Assembly: GCA_002005505.1 (NCBI GenBank)
Contig: KV908344.1
Span: forward strand, 168,501 to 232,500
Direction: 5' to 3'
DNA length: 64,000 bases
Source: Botryococcus braunii
Taxonomy: Eukaryota > Chlorophyta > Trebouxiophyceae
Shown: piece by piece, positions 8,707-19,491 of the stretch
How positions within the stretch are numbered: the first letter of the stretch is position 1
Layout of the letters: every line of letters starts with the position of its first letter
The notes under the pieces: generated by a model
The model's database searches: none
The model's input: the letters and a program-made list of their open reading frames with translations, nothing else
Told to the model about the DNA's origin: nothing
Position numbers and translations under genes: made by a program

Positions 8707-11700
8707 CTAAGCGCGCCTAGCGCGCTTCCGCTGCTTCTCAGCATTTTTACCACGTCCTTTACGTTTCTTGTCCACCTTTTCTTTTTGTTCCGGCCTGTGC
8801 TCCGTGGTTAAATCCCAGTACCGCTGTAACGCCTCCCTGGCGTGTTCTAAGTTATCCTCTGGCTCCCAAGTATTATGAATATCCTGATACCCGGTCCACT
8901 TTACAAGATATTCTCGCGCAGTTTTTCGACCTCGTAACTTTCGTTCCCTATGAGCTAGCACAGCCTCGACCTCATACTCCTCTTCTCCATCAATAATCTC
9001 AGGTAGAGGAGGAGGTTGTACCGTCCCACCTTCCTTATAAGGCTTAAGCATAGAAACATGGAAGACATCATGAACCCTCAGAGTTTTTGGAAGCCTAATT
9101 CTGAAAGCTACCGATGATACCTCCTGGACGATGGGAAAAGGCCCAACAAACCGAGGTAAGAGTTTTCTTGTCCGAGTATGCTTGAATTTCAGATTCTTTG
9201 TTGAGAGGAGGACAGGTTGGCCTATTTTTAAAATAGGAGCATCTTTTCTCCTCGCGTCCGCATATGCCTTCATGCGGTCCTGCGCAGCTTTGAGACATGT
9301 CCGCGCTCTTTCTAGATCCCATCTCATCCTTCGTACAAACTTGATTGCCACTTTCTGTCAGGTATTTCTAGAGGGTGTAGTAACCCTGCAGGTAAGTGTG
9401 CTGGGGCTTTGACACGCTGACACGAGTCACATTGGGCCACAAAGTCAGCCACATCTGAGGCCATCCCTGGCCACCACCAGGAACGTTGAACTAATTCGAG
9501 GGTCCTGTCCCTGCCTGGATGACCAACTATAGGTGGTCCATGCAAATTTTCCAGGATTTCTCTACGAAGGTTACGTTCGACACCGTCAGAACTCATATGG
9601 TGGGAGGGAACGTAAATGCGCGCACCGCGCTTCCACAAGCCACTATGGAAGCTTAACTTGCGGCGATTTTGTTTACGATGGAGCCAATCATCTATCTCAT
9701 ATGCCTCACTTAAAACCCTTCCCCATCCCCTCAACCCATCCATCGGCGTGGGTAGGGTGGTGGAGTCTGCAGCCTCCCCAACCCCCATCGCTCCTACTCC
9801 GACAGGGGGAGAGTGCTCCCCCAGGGGCCCTGCCCAAGCCTGAACCGACGCCTGAACCCCAGCCTGGGCCCGAGCTAGGGCTCGGACGTGGGCCCCGGCT
9901 AGGTGAGGACTCCTAGACAATGGGTCAGCAGGGTTAGTGGATCCCGGCGCATATTCCCATTGGATGTCGAATAACTGTAGAAACTCCGCCCAGCGCGCCC
10001 GTCTGGGTGAGAGTAGGGTTTGGGTTTGCAAAAAACTATTCGCGCGATGGTCCGTAACAACTGTGAAAGTTTGCCCTAATAAGTAACACCTCCACTCCTT
10101 GAGGGCATACAACACACCTGCAAGCTCTTTCTCAGTTGTGGAATAATTGCGTTCGGCATTACTAAGCTTTTTACTGAAGTATGCTACAGGTCTACCTTCT
10201 TGCAATAGTACTGCACCCACCCCATAGTCACTGGCATCTGAGATCACTTTGAAAGGCTTGCTACTGTCTGGGAGTGCTAGTACAGGAGCATTGGACAAAG
10301 TTTCTTTTAAACTTTGAAACGCGTGCTCTTCAGCTTCTCCCCACGTCCAAGGAACTTTGCCAGTGAGCCGGGTTAAGGGGGCCGCAAGCGTACTGTAACC
10401 CGGGACGAACTTGCGGAAGTAGTTGGCTAGTCCCAAGAATTGTCGTACGTGCGTGCTCCCCGTGGGAGTTGGCCAGTCCACAATAGTCCGAACTTTGGCA
10501 GGGTCAACTTTGATGCCGTCGCGCCCCACGACATGTCCCAAATACCGCAACTCGTCAGCAAAAAAACTCACACTTGGATAATTTTGCATAAAGTTGTTCC
10601 TCTCTCAGCCGAGTAAGGATGCGAGTTAAGTGCTCTAAGTGCTGTTCCCTGGACTTGCTGTATACCAACAAATCATCTAGGTAAACCACAACAAAACCCT
10701 CTCGAATAAAATCATGAAACACACTGTTCATCAGTCTCTGAAACGTGGAGGGAGCATTCGTGAGACCAAAAGGAAGCACCAAAAATTCAAATGAACCTAA
10801 GGGTGTTCTAAAGGCGGTTTTGGGAACATCGGATTCATGTAATCGCACTTGATGGTAACCTGACAAGAGATCAAAAGAGGTAAAGAACTTTGAACCCTGC
10901 AGCTTGTCCAGAAGATCGTCTATCCGTGGCAACGGATATTTGTCCTTCCTTGTTGAGTTATTAACTGCCCTGTAATCTATAACCATTCGGAATGTTCCGT
11001 CTTTCTTTCTCACAAACAATATGGGGCTACCATACGGTGATGCACTCGGCCTGATGAAACCCTGTGCTAGTAATTCCTCAACCTGCCTCCGACACTCCGC
11101 CACTTCTGGTTCAGCCAACCTATAAGTGGGGCGACAGGGCGGCGTATGGCCGGGTGTCATAGGTATAGTGTGCAAGATGCCCCTGTCTGGAGGTAAATCT
11201 GGCAATTTCTCTGTAAAAACATCCAAAAACTCTAACAACAACTGCTTCAAGTCTTGTGGCTTGTCAGTCATACCCTCAATAACACGCCGGGAGTTTTCGT
11301 TTAAATCTAGGCCGGTGGCTCCGCTGTCTTCGTCCCAAGGATTATCCCCCTCTGTAGTTGCCACTGCAACCCTATGGAGATAGTGTGTTGCACAAACTGA
11401 GTCCTGTCCACTCCTTGCCTCTCGCACAACCCCCCAAAACCCTGGACAACCCTTTCGCATAGCCCGCCTAGCTTGACCCTCACTTATAACATTTACTTTT
11501 TGCGCCGGTAAGGTACCTCTTTCACTAGGGGGCAGCGGGTTGAGGAGTGTAATGTAGTGTGAGGAATGAGGCGGTTTAAGATGAACTGCGCCATGATTGT
11601 AGTCAATTAACGCTTTTCTTTCTTTCAGAAAATCCTCACCAAGGATTAAGTCCACCCCATCCAACAGAGTTTCGCAGACAATGAAATCCCTCTGTTCCAC

Positions 11701-12321
11701 ATATGTTTGAGATAAGTGCACCCTGAGCTTAGCTGTCCCCGCCGAGCGCATGGTCTGCCCATCTGCAAGCTGGACATCCACACACTTCTTTGACAGCCTC
11801 ACTCCGAGAGTAGCTAGGAAGTCATGTCTGACGAACGAGTGCGTCGCCCCGGTATCGACTAAAGCGACGCCCTTCACACCAGTACAGTTAACATGAAAAA
11901 GCATTGCTAAATGCCTATTTGAAAAAGCTTGAGCAAAAGATACGCTAAATTTGGGTCCGGCATGGTAAACTACATAGGAGTAGGGGACATCAGGTCCCTT
12001 GGTACCTTGCAGGATAACTCTCATGCCTTTTAGCCATGGGTACACTGCCTTGGATTTCGCCACTTTACCACCCATTAGAAAACAAGCACTTAAATGTTTA
12101 TTTGCTTGTTGCTCACGAGCGAAAGTGGATAAGGTGTCCTCCGCTTTACCTATAGGTACTGCAACAAATGTCGGTTTAGACGTTCCATCGGGTAGGGTAT
12201 TGTCAAAGGGGCCTCTAGAAAAAGAACAATGCAAAAACTCAGAACAACGTTGCTCGATAGAAGAATGAAAAGATTCCCAAGGAACAAAAGTGTGGAGGTT
12301 TCCTTCTCTAACTCCACTCAT
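8707..12321 (-). pseudogene. Pol of element B (protease-RT-RNase H, integrase-deleted, chromodomain)
   Basis: The ATG at 12321 overlaps the gag stop as ATGA. In order: protease VDTGATHSFV, RT with MVIDYRAVNN, LLSGYHQVRL and catalytic YLDD, then a break at 10560-10566, where a run of seven T (minus strand) holds one T too many and gives a premature stop. The next frame continues RNase H (SDASDYGVGAVLL, TDHRANSFLQ) and the integrase zinc domain (GHPGRDRTLELVQ ... CDSCQRVKA) to KWQS at about 9345. Sequence then jumps to the integrase C-terminus (ARTCLKAAQDRMKAYAD) and a chromodomain (REYLVKWTGYQDIHNTWEPEDNL). About 175 residues, including all three acidic catalytic residues, are missing compared with element A. 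Confidence 0.88.
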
Positions 12322-13649
12322 GGCCTACCGCGTGCCCTTGCCCGGCCCCGTCCACGGCCCCGTCCTCTGATTCTCCGTCCCCGTCCGGCCCCACCCTGTG
12401 CTGTCCACCCTTGCATAGGGGCTGCTCCCACACCGAGGGACCTAAAGTTGTTGTGGCCCCCTCCTACCCGTCGCCGCAGCAAATCACCAGCCAGACCTGG
12501 AATTGGTGGAGCAGGCTGGTTTACCTCCTGTCTGGCCTTCACAATGTGTTGCAAGATGTCCCACTGTTGTTGATTAAGATAGGCGTTAGGGTCCTCTCTA
12601 AGTTTTTTGAGTGGGCAAAACCAAGATTCATGGCCAGGGGTATTGCACGCGTAACAGCTTCTGTTGAGGGGAAAGGCAACTCTAGTGTCCCTCCGATACT
12701 CGGGAGGTAAACCATCCCTGCGGGGATAAGGAGTCGCGCCTTGGATCGCGGCGACCGTGGCGAGCGGCGCAGGGTAACCATGGGCCATCTGGATTGGCGC
12801 TGCCACCATCGGTGCAGCTGCCATCATCCCAAATTCATGACTGTAGTAGGGGATTGTCCAGTCCTGTCCGACGCCAGCAACGTGCGGTGCTGGGCCAACG
12901 GTGGCGGTTGCAATGCTTGAGTTAGGGCCCCCGGGGCCGGTTCTCAGTCTCTTTGCCTGTAAGGGCCCGCCCACCGCGGCATCGTACCGTGTGAGTAAAC
13001 TTATCAAGGCATCCAAATCATCAAAACCTTTGCCTGTTGTAGGGTTAATTGCTGAATATTTCTTTAAATCCTCACGTAGGCCTTTACGAAACCTATGGAT
13101 TTTCTCCCCCATGGATAGGTCCCCACTGACTTCTACCTCTGCTAGCAAGGTTGTAAAGCGCTCAACATACTTCTCAACTGATTCGTTGCCCTGATATACG
13201 GAATCAAGTTTATCCCTTGCCTTTGCAACCTTATCAGTGTTATCATAGACAGAAGACAACAGATCCCCAAAGAGAGCTAAATCCACGACAGCACCTGGAT
13301 TTTGCCTCATGTAAGCTGCTTTTTTGGTAAACCACACCTTTTTCACGCTCTTTCCTAAACAGCGCACTGCGTAATCAACCCTGAGGTTCGCGGGCACACC
13401 GGTGAGTTCACAATATGACCTCACATCGTCTAGGAATTGTTCGAGATCGTCCCTGCGTCCCTCGAATTTTTCCGGTAAATGCGTTCGAACTGTCGGGATT
13501 CTTGCCTGTGGGTTCGCGGGGTTTTGAGCCGCGACTTCAGCGTTTTCTGCCTGTTGTCGTAACTCAGCCAGTTCGGCAGCCATTGCCGCTTCACGCCCCT
13601 CGGCCTCGGCCAAAGCAGCCTGCAGCTCTTCGACTTGTCGTCTAGCCAT
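12318..13649 (-). CDS. Gag of element B
   Basis: The first ATG is at 13649 and gives 443 residues; the frame stays open upstream to 13760 without an ATG. The N-terminus is an Ala/Glu-rich coiled coil (ARRQVEELQAALAEAEGREA). The capsid domain follows with LPEKFEGRRDDLEQFLDDV, VYQGNESVEKYVERFTTLLAEVEV and HRFRKGL. A zinc knuckle CYACNTPGHESWFC lies near residue 345, and the tail is an Arg-Gly repeat, an RNA-binding feature. The stop TGA overlaps the pol ATG by one base-step (ATGA). The frame is intact. Confidence 0.85.
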   Translation of the reverse strand: MARRQVEELQAALAEAEGREAAMAAELAELRQQAENAEVAAQNPANPQARIPTVRTHLPEKFEGRRDDLEQFLDDVRSYCELTGVPANLRVDYAVRCLGKSVKKVWFTKKAAYMRQNPGAVVDLALFGDLLSSVYDNTDKVAKARDKLDSVYQGNESVEKYVERFTTLLAEVEVSGDLSMGEKIHRFRKGLREDLKKYSAINPTTGKGFDDLDALISLLTRYDAAVGGPLQAKRLRTGPGGPNSSIATATVGPAPHVAGVGQDWTIPYYSHEFGMMAAAPMVAAPIQMAHGYPAPLATVAAIQGATPYPRRDGLPPEYRRDTRVAFPLNRSCYACNTPGHESWFCPLKKLREDPNAYLNQQQWDILQHIVKARQEVNQPAPPIPGLAGDLLRRRVGGGHNNFRSLGVGAAPMQGWTAQGGAGRGRRIRGRGRGRGRARARGRP

Positions 13650-13851
13650 TTCTGAGCTGTCAGTGCTGGCGAGGCTCGGTGACACAGGAAATCGAGAAAG
13701 TCCGGGTGGGGGCCCTAAACTCGGTGACCCGAGTCGTAGGCCCCTAAAAGCGCCACACACACCACAACTAACCCAATCCGAATCTATAGAATTCTCTGAA
13801 AAACTTCTTTGGGAAATTTTTTCAACGAGAGGAGCTCAAAATTTGGCCCCT

Positions 13852-13864
13852 CTCGCCGATACCA
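13852..13864 (-). other. Primer-binding site of element B
   Basis: The minus strand reads TGGTATCGGCGAG one base after the 5' LTR. It is the same 13-mer as in elements A and C. Confidence 0.8.
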
Positions 13865-13865
13865 G

Positions 13866-14163
13866 TGATACAGTAGAAACGGCCAAAGGATGCGAAAACA
13901 ATGGTTACAAGTTGTTTGGGCTCCACCTCAGTACCCGTCCAGTCCGGCCCGGTCCTTCCTCTGCCAAAGCCTTATTCTATCCTGTTCTAAGTGTGTCCCT
14001 GTCTCCATCGCCAATGCGCCTTGTCAAGTAAGGGTCACTCCCTTGGCGCGTGAAGTAGCCACTTCTTGGCGTGGAGGAACATAACTCACGAAGGGACCTT
14101 TATGGAGGTCCAAATCCTCGTGGTCCGGTCATTTTCCTATAACACGCGACTTTTCCTGTTACA
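13866..14163 (-). repeat. 5' LTR of element B
   Basis: This copy is the same as 7820-8117 as read, and is flanked on the right by the cagtg target duplication (14164-14168). Confidence 0.9.
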
Positions 14164-14168
14164 CAGTG

Positions 14169-14385
14169 TGTTGCTAAAAAGCAATATCTAGCTGCCAAAG
14201 CTCAAGCTAGTGGGCACACCCCATCAAATTTTCAGCCTGGATTCTATCCGAGGCAAGGAAACAATCAACCAGTGGCAGCACCACTGCAAGGTGTTTCACC
14301 TCCCTCACACATTGGGCCTAAGGGATTTAACAAGGGAAAACATTGGAAAGGGAAAGGGAAGGGCAAGGGCCCTAAACAAGATTAG
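14169..14385 (+). pseudogene. Gag of element A, 3' part
   Basis: After the target duplication of B, the Gag frame of A continues with VAKKQYLAAKAQASGH, a Gly/Pro/Gln stretch, and a basic tail of GK repeats ending GPKQD, then TAG at 14383-14385. Joined to the zinc knuckle at 7819 it completes Gag. The stop is two bases before the pol ATG (TAGtcATG). Confidence 0.75.
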
Positions 14386-14387
14386 TC

Positions 14388-17300
14388 ATGAATGAAATTT
14401 GTTTTTCATATTTAACTTTTCTTGTTCAGAAGTCCTTGGGAAGTTGGAATACACCTCTGATTGTTCCTGGCAAACACAAAGCTGAGACTTGTATTGAATC
14501 TTTTCTTGCTGAACGAAAAGAAAACTCACAAGTCAGTGCATGCTTTGTGATAGGCCAGAAGGTGTGGAAAAGTAGGAGTTTCTTTTTGCGGTTACGCTCT
14601 CGCGCAAACCTGAAAATTCTTGCTAGGGGCTCAAAAGGGGAATGCTTTTCTTTTCAAGGACAGCAATGTACATTTCCTTTTTCCTTTGTTTTAGCTTATG
14701 CAGCACCCAAAGCATCTTGTCAGTTGGGTTCAACGTCAAGTGCTGCACCTCTTAACCTCACATTTCCTGTCATGGCAAGGGGACAACAATGTAAAGCTTT
14801 AATGGACACCGGGGCCACACACTCTTTTGTCCGGGAAAAAGTTTTGCAAGGTTTGAGGTATAACAAGAGGACTTCACCCGTCACACTTGCTGATGGGACA
14901 GTAACACACACAAATGGGAAAGTGGATTTGAGTGTCCGGTTTGCTCCATCTATCATTACGAGACACTCCTTTCTTGTGTGTGACTCAATAATGGAAGGAA
15001 TTGACATAATTTTGGGACAGGATTGGCTAGCACCACGACATGCTAATGTTAATGTGAGAGCTGGCAAGGCTCATATTAGACACAATAACAAATGGGTCTT
15101 GTTAAACAAACATGGAAAAGGCTTGGGAAAGAAGTTGGGATGGGGAATCAAATTAGGAAACACCAGGAAAGGGAAACGGGATCATTGGAAAACCTGCTTG
15201 TTCAATGTCATGGCCAAGGATGAACATGTTGGTTGGGATGAACAGGAAGAGGTGCCACCTTTGGTGGATATGGACGACCCCTCGACGGAGTCATCCGGGA
15301 CTTCCTTACACAACTCTGCGCCGGGGGATACCTCGGGCACGGCCCCGGATATGGAGAGTTGCCTAGAAGTGGAGAAGGAAGTGGAAGAGGAAGAGGAAAG
15401 GGAAGAGGAAAAGGAAGAGGAAGAGGGAGAATCCGAGGTCACCACGGGTAAGCCTTCGGACCCTCTAGAGGAAATTTGTGTAAAAAAGCCTGAGCGGCTA
15501 GCACACTTGCTCCGGGAGTACAAGGACATTTTTCCAAATGGGCTACCAGGACTACCCCCACACCGACAAGTCTATCACACTATTAATGTGCAGGAAGGAA
15601 TAACTCCTCCAAACCGTCCTGCTTACCGCTTGTCCGTGGAAGAAACTGAGGAATGTGAGCGAACTGTGGATGAACTACTTTCTAAGGGACACATACGCCC
15701 CTCATGTTCACCATATGCTTCACCGGTCTTGTTTGTGAGGAAGAAGGAGGGCACATACCGAATGGTTATAGACTACAGGGCATTAAATAAAATCACCATT
15801 CATGATAGGTACCCTCTCCCTCGCATAGACGACTTGCTTGATAAACTTAAAGGTGCTAAGATTTTCTCAAGTCTGGACCTCCTCAGTGGTTATCATCAAG
15901 TAAGGCTAAAGGAGGAAGACATTCCTAAAACAGCGTTTCGTACACCCTTTGGGCTGTATGAGTTCTTAGTGCTTCCTTTTGGACTCACCAACGCCCCCGC
16001 TACCTTTCAACGCCTAATGAATGAAATCTTTCATGATTTCATAAGGGAAGGGTTTGTGGTAGTGTACCTTGACGATGTTCTAATTTTCAGTCGGGATGAA
16101 GAGGAGCATTATGCTCATCTTCGGAAGGTGTTCCAACGCCTTCGGGAAAAGGAATTGTTTGCAAAACTTGCCAAATGTGAATTCTTATGCTCAGAACTCA
16201 AATACCTCGGGCATATCATTGGCAAGGATGGACTGAAAGTGGACCCCCAAAAGGTGGAGGTAGTCAAGGATTGGCCCACACCCCAAAACGTCACCGACGT
16301 GCGTAGATTTTTGGGGCTTGCAAATTATTTTCGAAAATTTATTCAGGGGTTCAGCTCACTTGCTGCACCTTTGACTAAACTGTCCAGTAGCAAAAGTTCT
16401 TGGACTTGGGGAAAGGAGCAAGATGAGGCCCTTGCGGCTCTCAAGGATGCATTAATACAGGCACCCATACTATCACTGCCAGACCTTCGTAAACCCTTCC
16501 AGGTAATTTGTGATGCGAGTGATTTTGGGGTTGGCGCTGTACTATTGCAGGAAGGTCGAGTCATTGCTTATTACAGTAAGAAGCTCAATAGTGCAGAAAG
16601 GAACTATTCTGCAACTGAGAGGGAGTTACTTGCTGTAGTGTATGCCTTGACGGAATGGAGATGTTATGTCCTAGGGAAACAAGTCACTGTCACCACAGAC
16701 CATAAGTGTAACACTTTTCTTCAGCAACAGGTTGGTTTAAGCCCTCGGAGGGCACGGTGGGCTGAGAAGTTGCAGGAGTTCAACATTCTTTGGGTTTGGG
16801 AGCCTGGAAAGACTAACGTTGCGGATGCGTTGTCCAGGAACCCAGTCCTCCAGGGACAGCTCCAGGGACAACAGCAGCGCAACGTCTCCACGGAGCCCAA
16901 CCCCGGGAAGGGGACCAATGCAACCTCGATGGATGGGGACGGGAGGGCCCGCTCGGGCTCCATCACCCTCGGGTCTGACGGGTGTGACACCTTCTTGGAA
17001 TTGTTGAAGGGTGCTTACGCACATGATTCGTGGTTGGGAACAAGGGCAAATAGGAGAAAAGTTCACTTTACGGACGGGGTTTGGGAATTTGGAAGGGAGG
17101 GAAGAAAATATGTGCCTGCATTTTATGAAGTCCGGGATAAGGAAGGTCCAGTTGCTAGGAATCTGCGGCAGGACATATTGAAAGCTTTGCATGAACCTCC
17201 TTCTGTTGGTCATCCAGGCTTTGCGAAGATGTATGATCTAGTGAAGCGGGACTGGTGGTGGCCGGGAATGGCGGAGGATGTGCGGGAGTATGTGAAGTAT

Positions 17301-18548
17301 TGTGATTCATGCCAGCGGGTGAAGGCCTCAAACCAGTTACCCGCAGGACTCTTACACCCTTTACAAATCCCCACAAGGAAATGGCAAAGCATCTCAATGG
17401 ATTTCATCACGGGACTGCCTAAAAGCAAACACGGGCATAACGCAATATGGGTAGTGGTTGACAGGTTGAGCAAATGTGCCCACTTTGCCCCTACCACTAC
17501 CAATGCAGATGCTTATGAAGTTGCTGTTCTGATGAGGGATAAAGTATGGAAGTATCACGGTTTCCCTGAAGAAATTGTTTCGGACCGAGATCCTCGGTTT
17601 GTGAATAATTTCATGAACACACTTCTAAGTCTGACGGGGTGCAAGCCGGCTCGAACTACGGCATATCATCCTCAGTCAGATGGTCAAACGGAACGGGTGA
17701 ATAGGATCTTGGAAGATTTTTTGAAACACTATGTCAAGGATAACCCAAGGGAGTGGGAGGATTACCTTTCAGTGGCGGAATTTGCCTACAACAACTCTTG
17801 GCAAACTTCCCTAAACTCCACACCCTTCAGGTTAACATATGGGCAAGATCCAAATATACCGTTTGCGGTGGGACACATGGAGGGCACTAAGGTGGATAGG
17901 GCTGATCTCTTCATGAGAAAAATGCAAGACAAAATCACCCTTGCAAGGAAGTGTTTGCGTGCAGCTCAAGACCGTCAGACGGCCTATGCCAACCGGCATA
18001 GGAGGGAGGCCATCTACCAGGAAGGGGACTATGTCCTCCTTTCAACCCGTGCGGCCCCCACGCTAACTTCAAACAGATTCAGCAAGCTGCAACCCAGGCA
18101 CGTGGGACCCTTCAGGGTCATGGCGGTCACGCCCGACAACGTTAACTTCGTCACACTGGATCTTCCGGACCGGCTGGACATCCACCCCCGCATAAATGTC
18201 TGCTATTTGAAGCCATACTGGACACGTGAGGAGGCGCAGTCGCGTGGATACTGCCCCCCAAAAGTCATCACCAAAGCGGATGGCACCACTCACCTGGAGT
18301 GGGTAGTGGATGCACTAGTCGATCACCGGCTGTTGCACGACAAGGATGGGTTCTCCTACCATTTTGAGGATGGCACACCCTTTCTCGAGTACCTTGTAAA
18401 GTGGGCAGGCCATGGGGCCACAGAGGACTCATGGGAATCTCAGGAGGCATTCGAGACCCATCCCGGGCTGGTTAATACCTATCATAGACTCCAGGGGCTC
18501 GCCCCGCCCATTTGGGACCAGGTGGCGCTGCGCGACACCTTCCCTTGA
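14388..18548 (+). CDS. Pol polyprotein of element A (intact, 1386 aa)
   Basis: A single open frame encodes, in order: aspartic protease (DTGATHSFV, Asp about residue 140), an acidic Glu-rich linker, reverse transcriptase (MVIDYRALN, LLSGYHQVRL, FGLTNAPATFQRLMN, catalytic YLDD about 559-562), RNase H (CDASDFGVGAVLL, TERELLAVVYAL, TDHKCNTFL), integrase with an HHCC zinc domain (GHPGFAK ... CDSCQRVKA, about 940-976), the DDE core (Asp about 1004, SDRD about 1066, TERVN Glu about 1101), and a C-terminal chromodomain (EYLVKWAGHGATEDSWE, about 1335-1355). It would process, copy and integrate the element. The chromodomain probably steers integration to marked chromatin. No break is visible, so this copy may be functional for Pol although its Gag is disrupted. 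Confidence 0.95.
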   Translation: MNEICFSYLTFLVQKSLGSWNTPLIVPGKHKAETCIESFLAERKENSQVSACFVIGQKVWKSRSFFLRLRSRANLKILARGSKGECFSFQGQQCTFPFSFVLAYAAPKASCQLGSTSSAAPLNLTFPVMARGQQCKALMDTGATHSFVREKVLQGLRYNKRTSPVTLADGTVTHTNGKVDLSVRFAPSIITRHSFLVCDSIMEGIDIILGQDWLAPRHANVNVRAGKAHIRHNNKWVLLNKHGKGLGKKLGWGIKLGNTRKGKRDHWKTCLFNVMAKDEHVGWDEQEEVPPLVDMDDPSTESSGTSLHNSAPGDTSGTAPDMESCLEVEKEVEEEEEREEEKEEEEGESEVTTGKPSDPLEEICVKKPERLAHLLREYKDIFPNGLPGLPPHRQVYHTINVQEGITPPNRPAYRLSVEETEECERTVDELLSKGHIRPSCSPYASPVLFVRKKEGTYRMVIDYRALNKITIHDRYPLPRIDDLLDKLKGAKIFSSLDLLSGYHQVRLKEEDIPKTAFRTPFGLYEFLVLPFGLTNAPATFQRLMNEIFHDFIREGFVVVYLDDVLIFSRDEEEHYAHLRKVFQRLREKELFAKLAKCEFLCSELKYLGHIIGKDGLKVDPQKVEVVKDWPTPQNVTDVRRFLGLANYFRKFIQGFSSLAAPLTKLSSSKSSWTWGKEQDEALAALKDALIQAPILSLPDLRKPFQVICDASDFGVGAVLLQEGRVIAYYSKKLNSAERNYSATERELLAVVYALTEWRCYVLGKQVTVTTDHKCNTFLQQQVGLSPRRARWAEKLQEFNILWVWEPGKTNVADALSRNPVLQGQLQGQQQRNVSTEPNPGKGTNATSMDGDGRARSGSITLGSDGCDTFLELLKGAYAHDSWLGTRANRRKVHFTDGVWEFGREGRKYVPAFYEVRDKEGPVARNLRQDILKALHEPPSVGHPGFAKMYDLVKRDWWWPGMAEDVREYVKYCDSCQRVKASNQLPAGLLHPLQIPTRKWQSISMDFITGLPKSKHGHNAIWVVVDRLSKCAHFAPTTTNADAYEVAVLMRDKVWKYHGFPEEIVSDRDPRFVNNFMNTLLSLTGCKPARTTAYHPQSDGQTERVNRILEDFLKHYVKDNPREWEDYLSVAEFAYNNSWQTSLNSTPFRLTYGQDPNIPFAVGHMEGTKVDRADLFMRKMQDKITLARKCLRAAQDRQTAYANRHRREAIYQEGDYVLLSTRAAPTLTSNRFSKLQPRHVGPFRVMAVTPDNVNFVTLDLPDRLDIHPRINVCYLKPYWTREEAQSRGYCPPKVITKADGTTHLEWVVDALVDHRLLHDKDGFSYHFEDGTPFLEYLVKWAGHGATEDSWESQEAFETHPGLVNTYHRLQGLAPPIWDQVALRDTFP

Positions 18549-19473
18549 ACGGGCCCCTCCGGACGGTTGTCCCCCTCATTCCACTTGTGGAGTTCCCACC
18601 TGGTGTCTGGGAATACATGGGACGGGACCTATGGTAGGGACTGTATATCTTGTGTACTTTGGGACAAGGGACGGGGTAGGTTGCCTACCTCGGTATGTGT
18701 GGCATGAGGCCTCATACCGCTTCGATGCATTGAACTCGGGGTTCTGCATTCAGGGATAGGAATTGAAGTACACATGGCGCGCAACCGCAGTCTGCTTAAC
18801 TAGCACTTGGGACGTGGGCTTGAAGTACAGAAGTGACTTGGAACCCTTGGCTATGGGCTACTTGGAACCCTTGGATATGGACTACTTGGCATCTTGGGAT
18901 GGATTTCTTTCTATGTACTATATGTGTACCTTATGTGTACAGTATGTGTACAGTATGGACAATGTATCATAAAGAAACTGTGTTGTATGGATAGCCACTT
19001 TAGGGAAGCATTGTGGACTGAGCTACACCTGTGTCATATTTATCTTGTTCGGATTGTTTATCGGTTGTGTCACAAGCATTGTATTGCTTTAATAAATAAT
19101 AAATAGGGATGTGTCAATAAAGGCGGACTTGGATAGTTCGAAAGGAATAAGGCGAACGTTCGTCGTAGTTCGCCGTAATTTATCGTAATTTATCGTAATT
19201 ATAGTACCGTGTCGTATCGTATCGTACAGTATTGTACTTAGGACTAAAATAAAGCACACCTAATAAATAAATTTAAAAAAAAACAAAAAAAAAAAAATGG
19301 ACGCTTTAGTCAATTGCTTGGGATGATAGGGGAATAACTTGGAGGCGGGGACCCTAATGTAACCCATTCGGCAAGGGTCTAACGGCGCTGGTGGATGGGC
19401 CGTTCGGTGACGACCATTCCCTTATAATTGTGGTCTACTGTATGTGTGTATGTGGCTGCATGAGGACATGCAG
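18549..19473 (+). other. 3' untranslated region of element A
   Basis: No gene is visible. The stretch has short direct repeats (acttggaacccttgg at about 18837 and 18861; gtgtacagtatg near 18938; tttatcgtaa near 19178) and an A-rich run at 19273-19297. Such low-complexity 3' regions are common in plant-type gypsy elements. Confidence 0.6.
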
Positions 19474-19491
19474 GAATTAAGGGGGGGATGA
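19474..19491 (+). other. Polypurine tract of element A
   Basis: GAATTAAGGGGGGGATGA directly precedes the 3' LTR. It is the expected primer for plus-strand synthesis. Confidence 0.8.

Larger units (their letters stand above)
7820..14163 (-). mobile_element. Element B: Ty3/gypsy chromodomain LTR retrotransposon, integrase-deleted
   Basis: Two 298-bp LTRs (7820-8117 and 13866-14163) read as identical, run TG...CA, and are flanked by the duplication cagtg (7815-7819 and 14164-14168). The minus strand carries gag, protease-RT-RNase H, an integrase remnant and a chromodomain. The purine tract and primer site are in the right places. The element lies antisense inside the Gag gene of A. Pol has a frameshift and lacks the integrase core, so this copy cannot move by itself. 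Confidence 0.92.
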
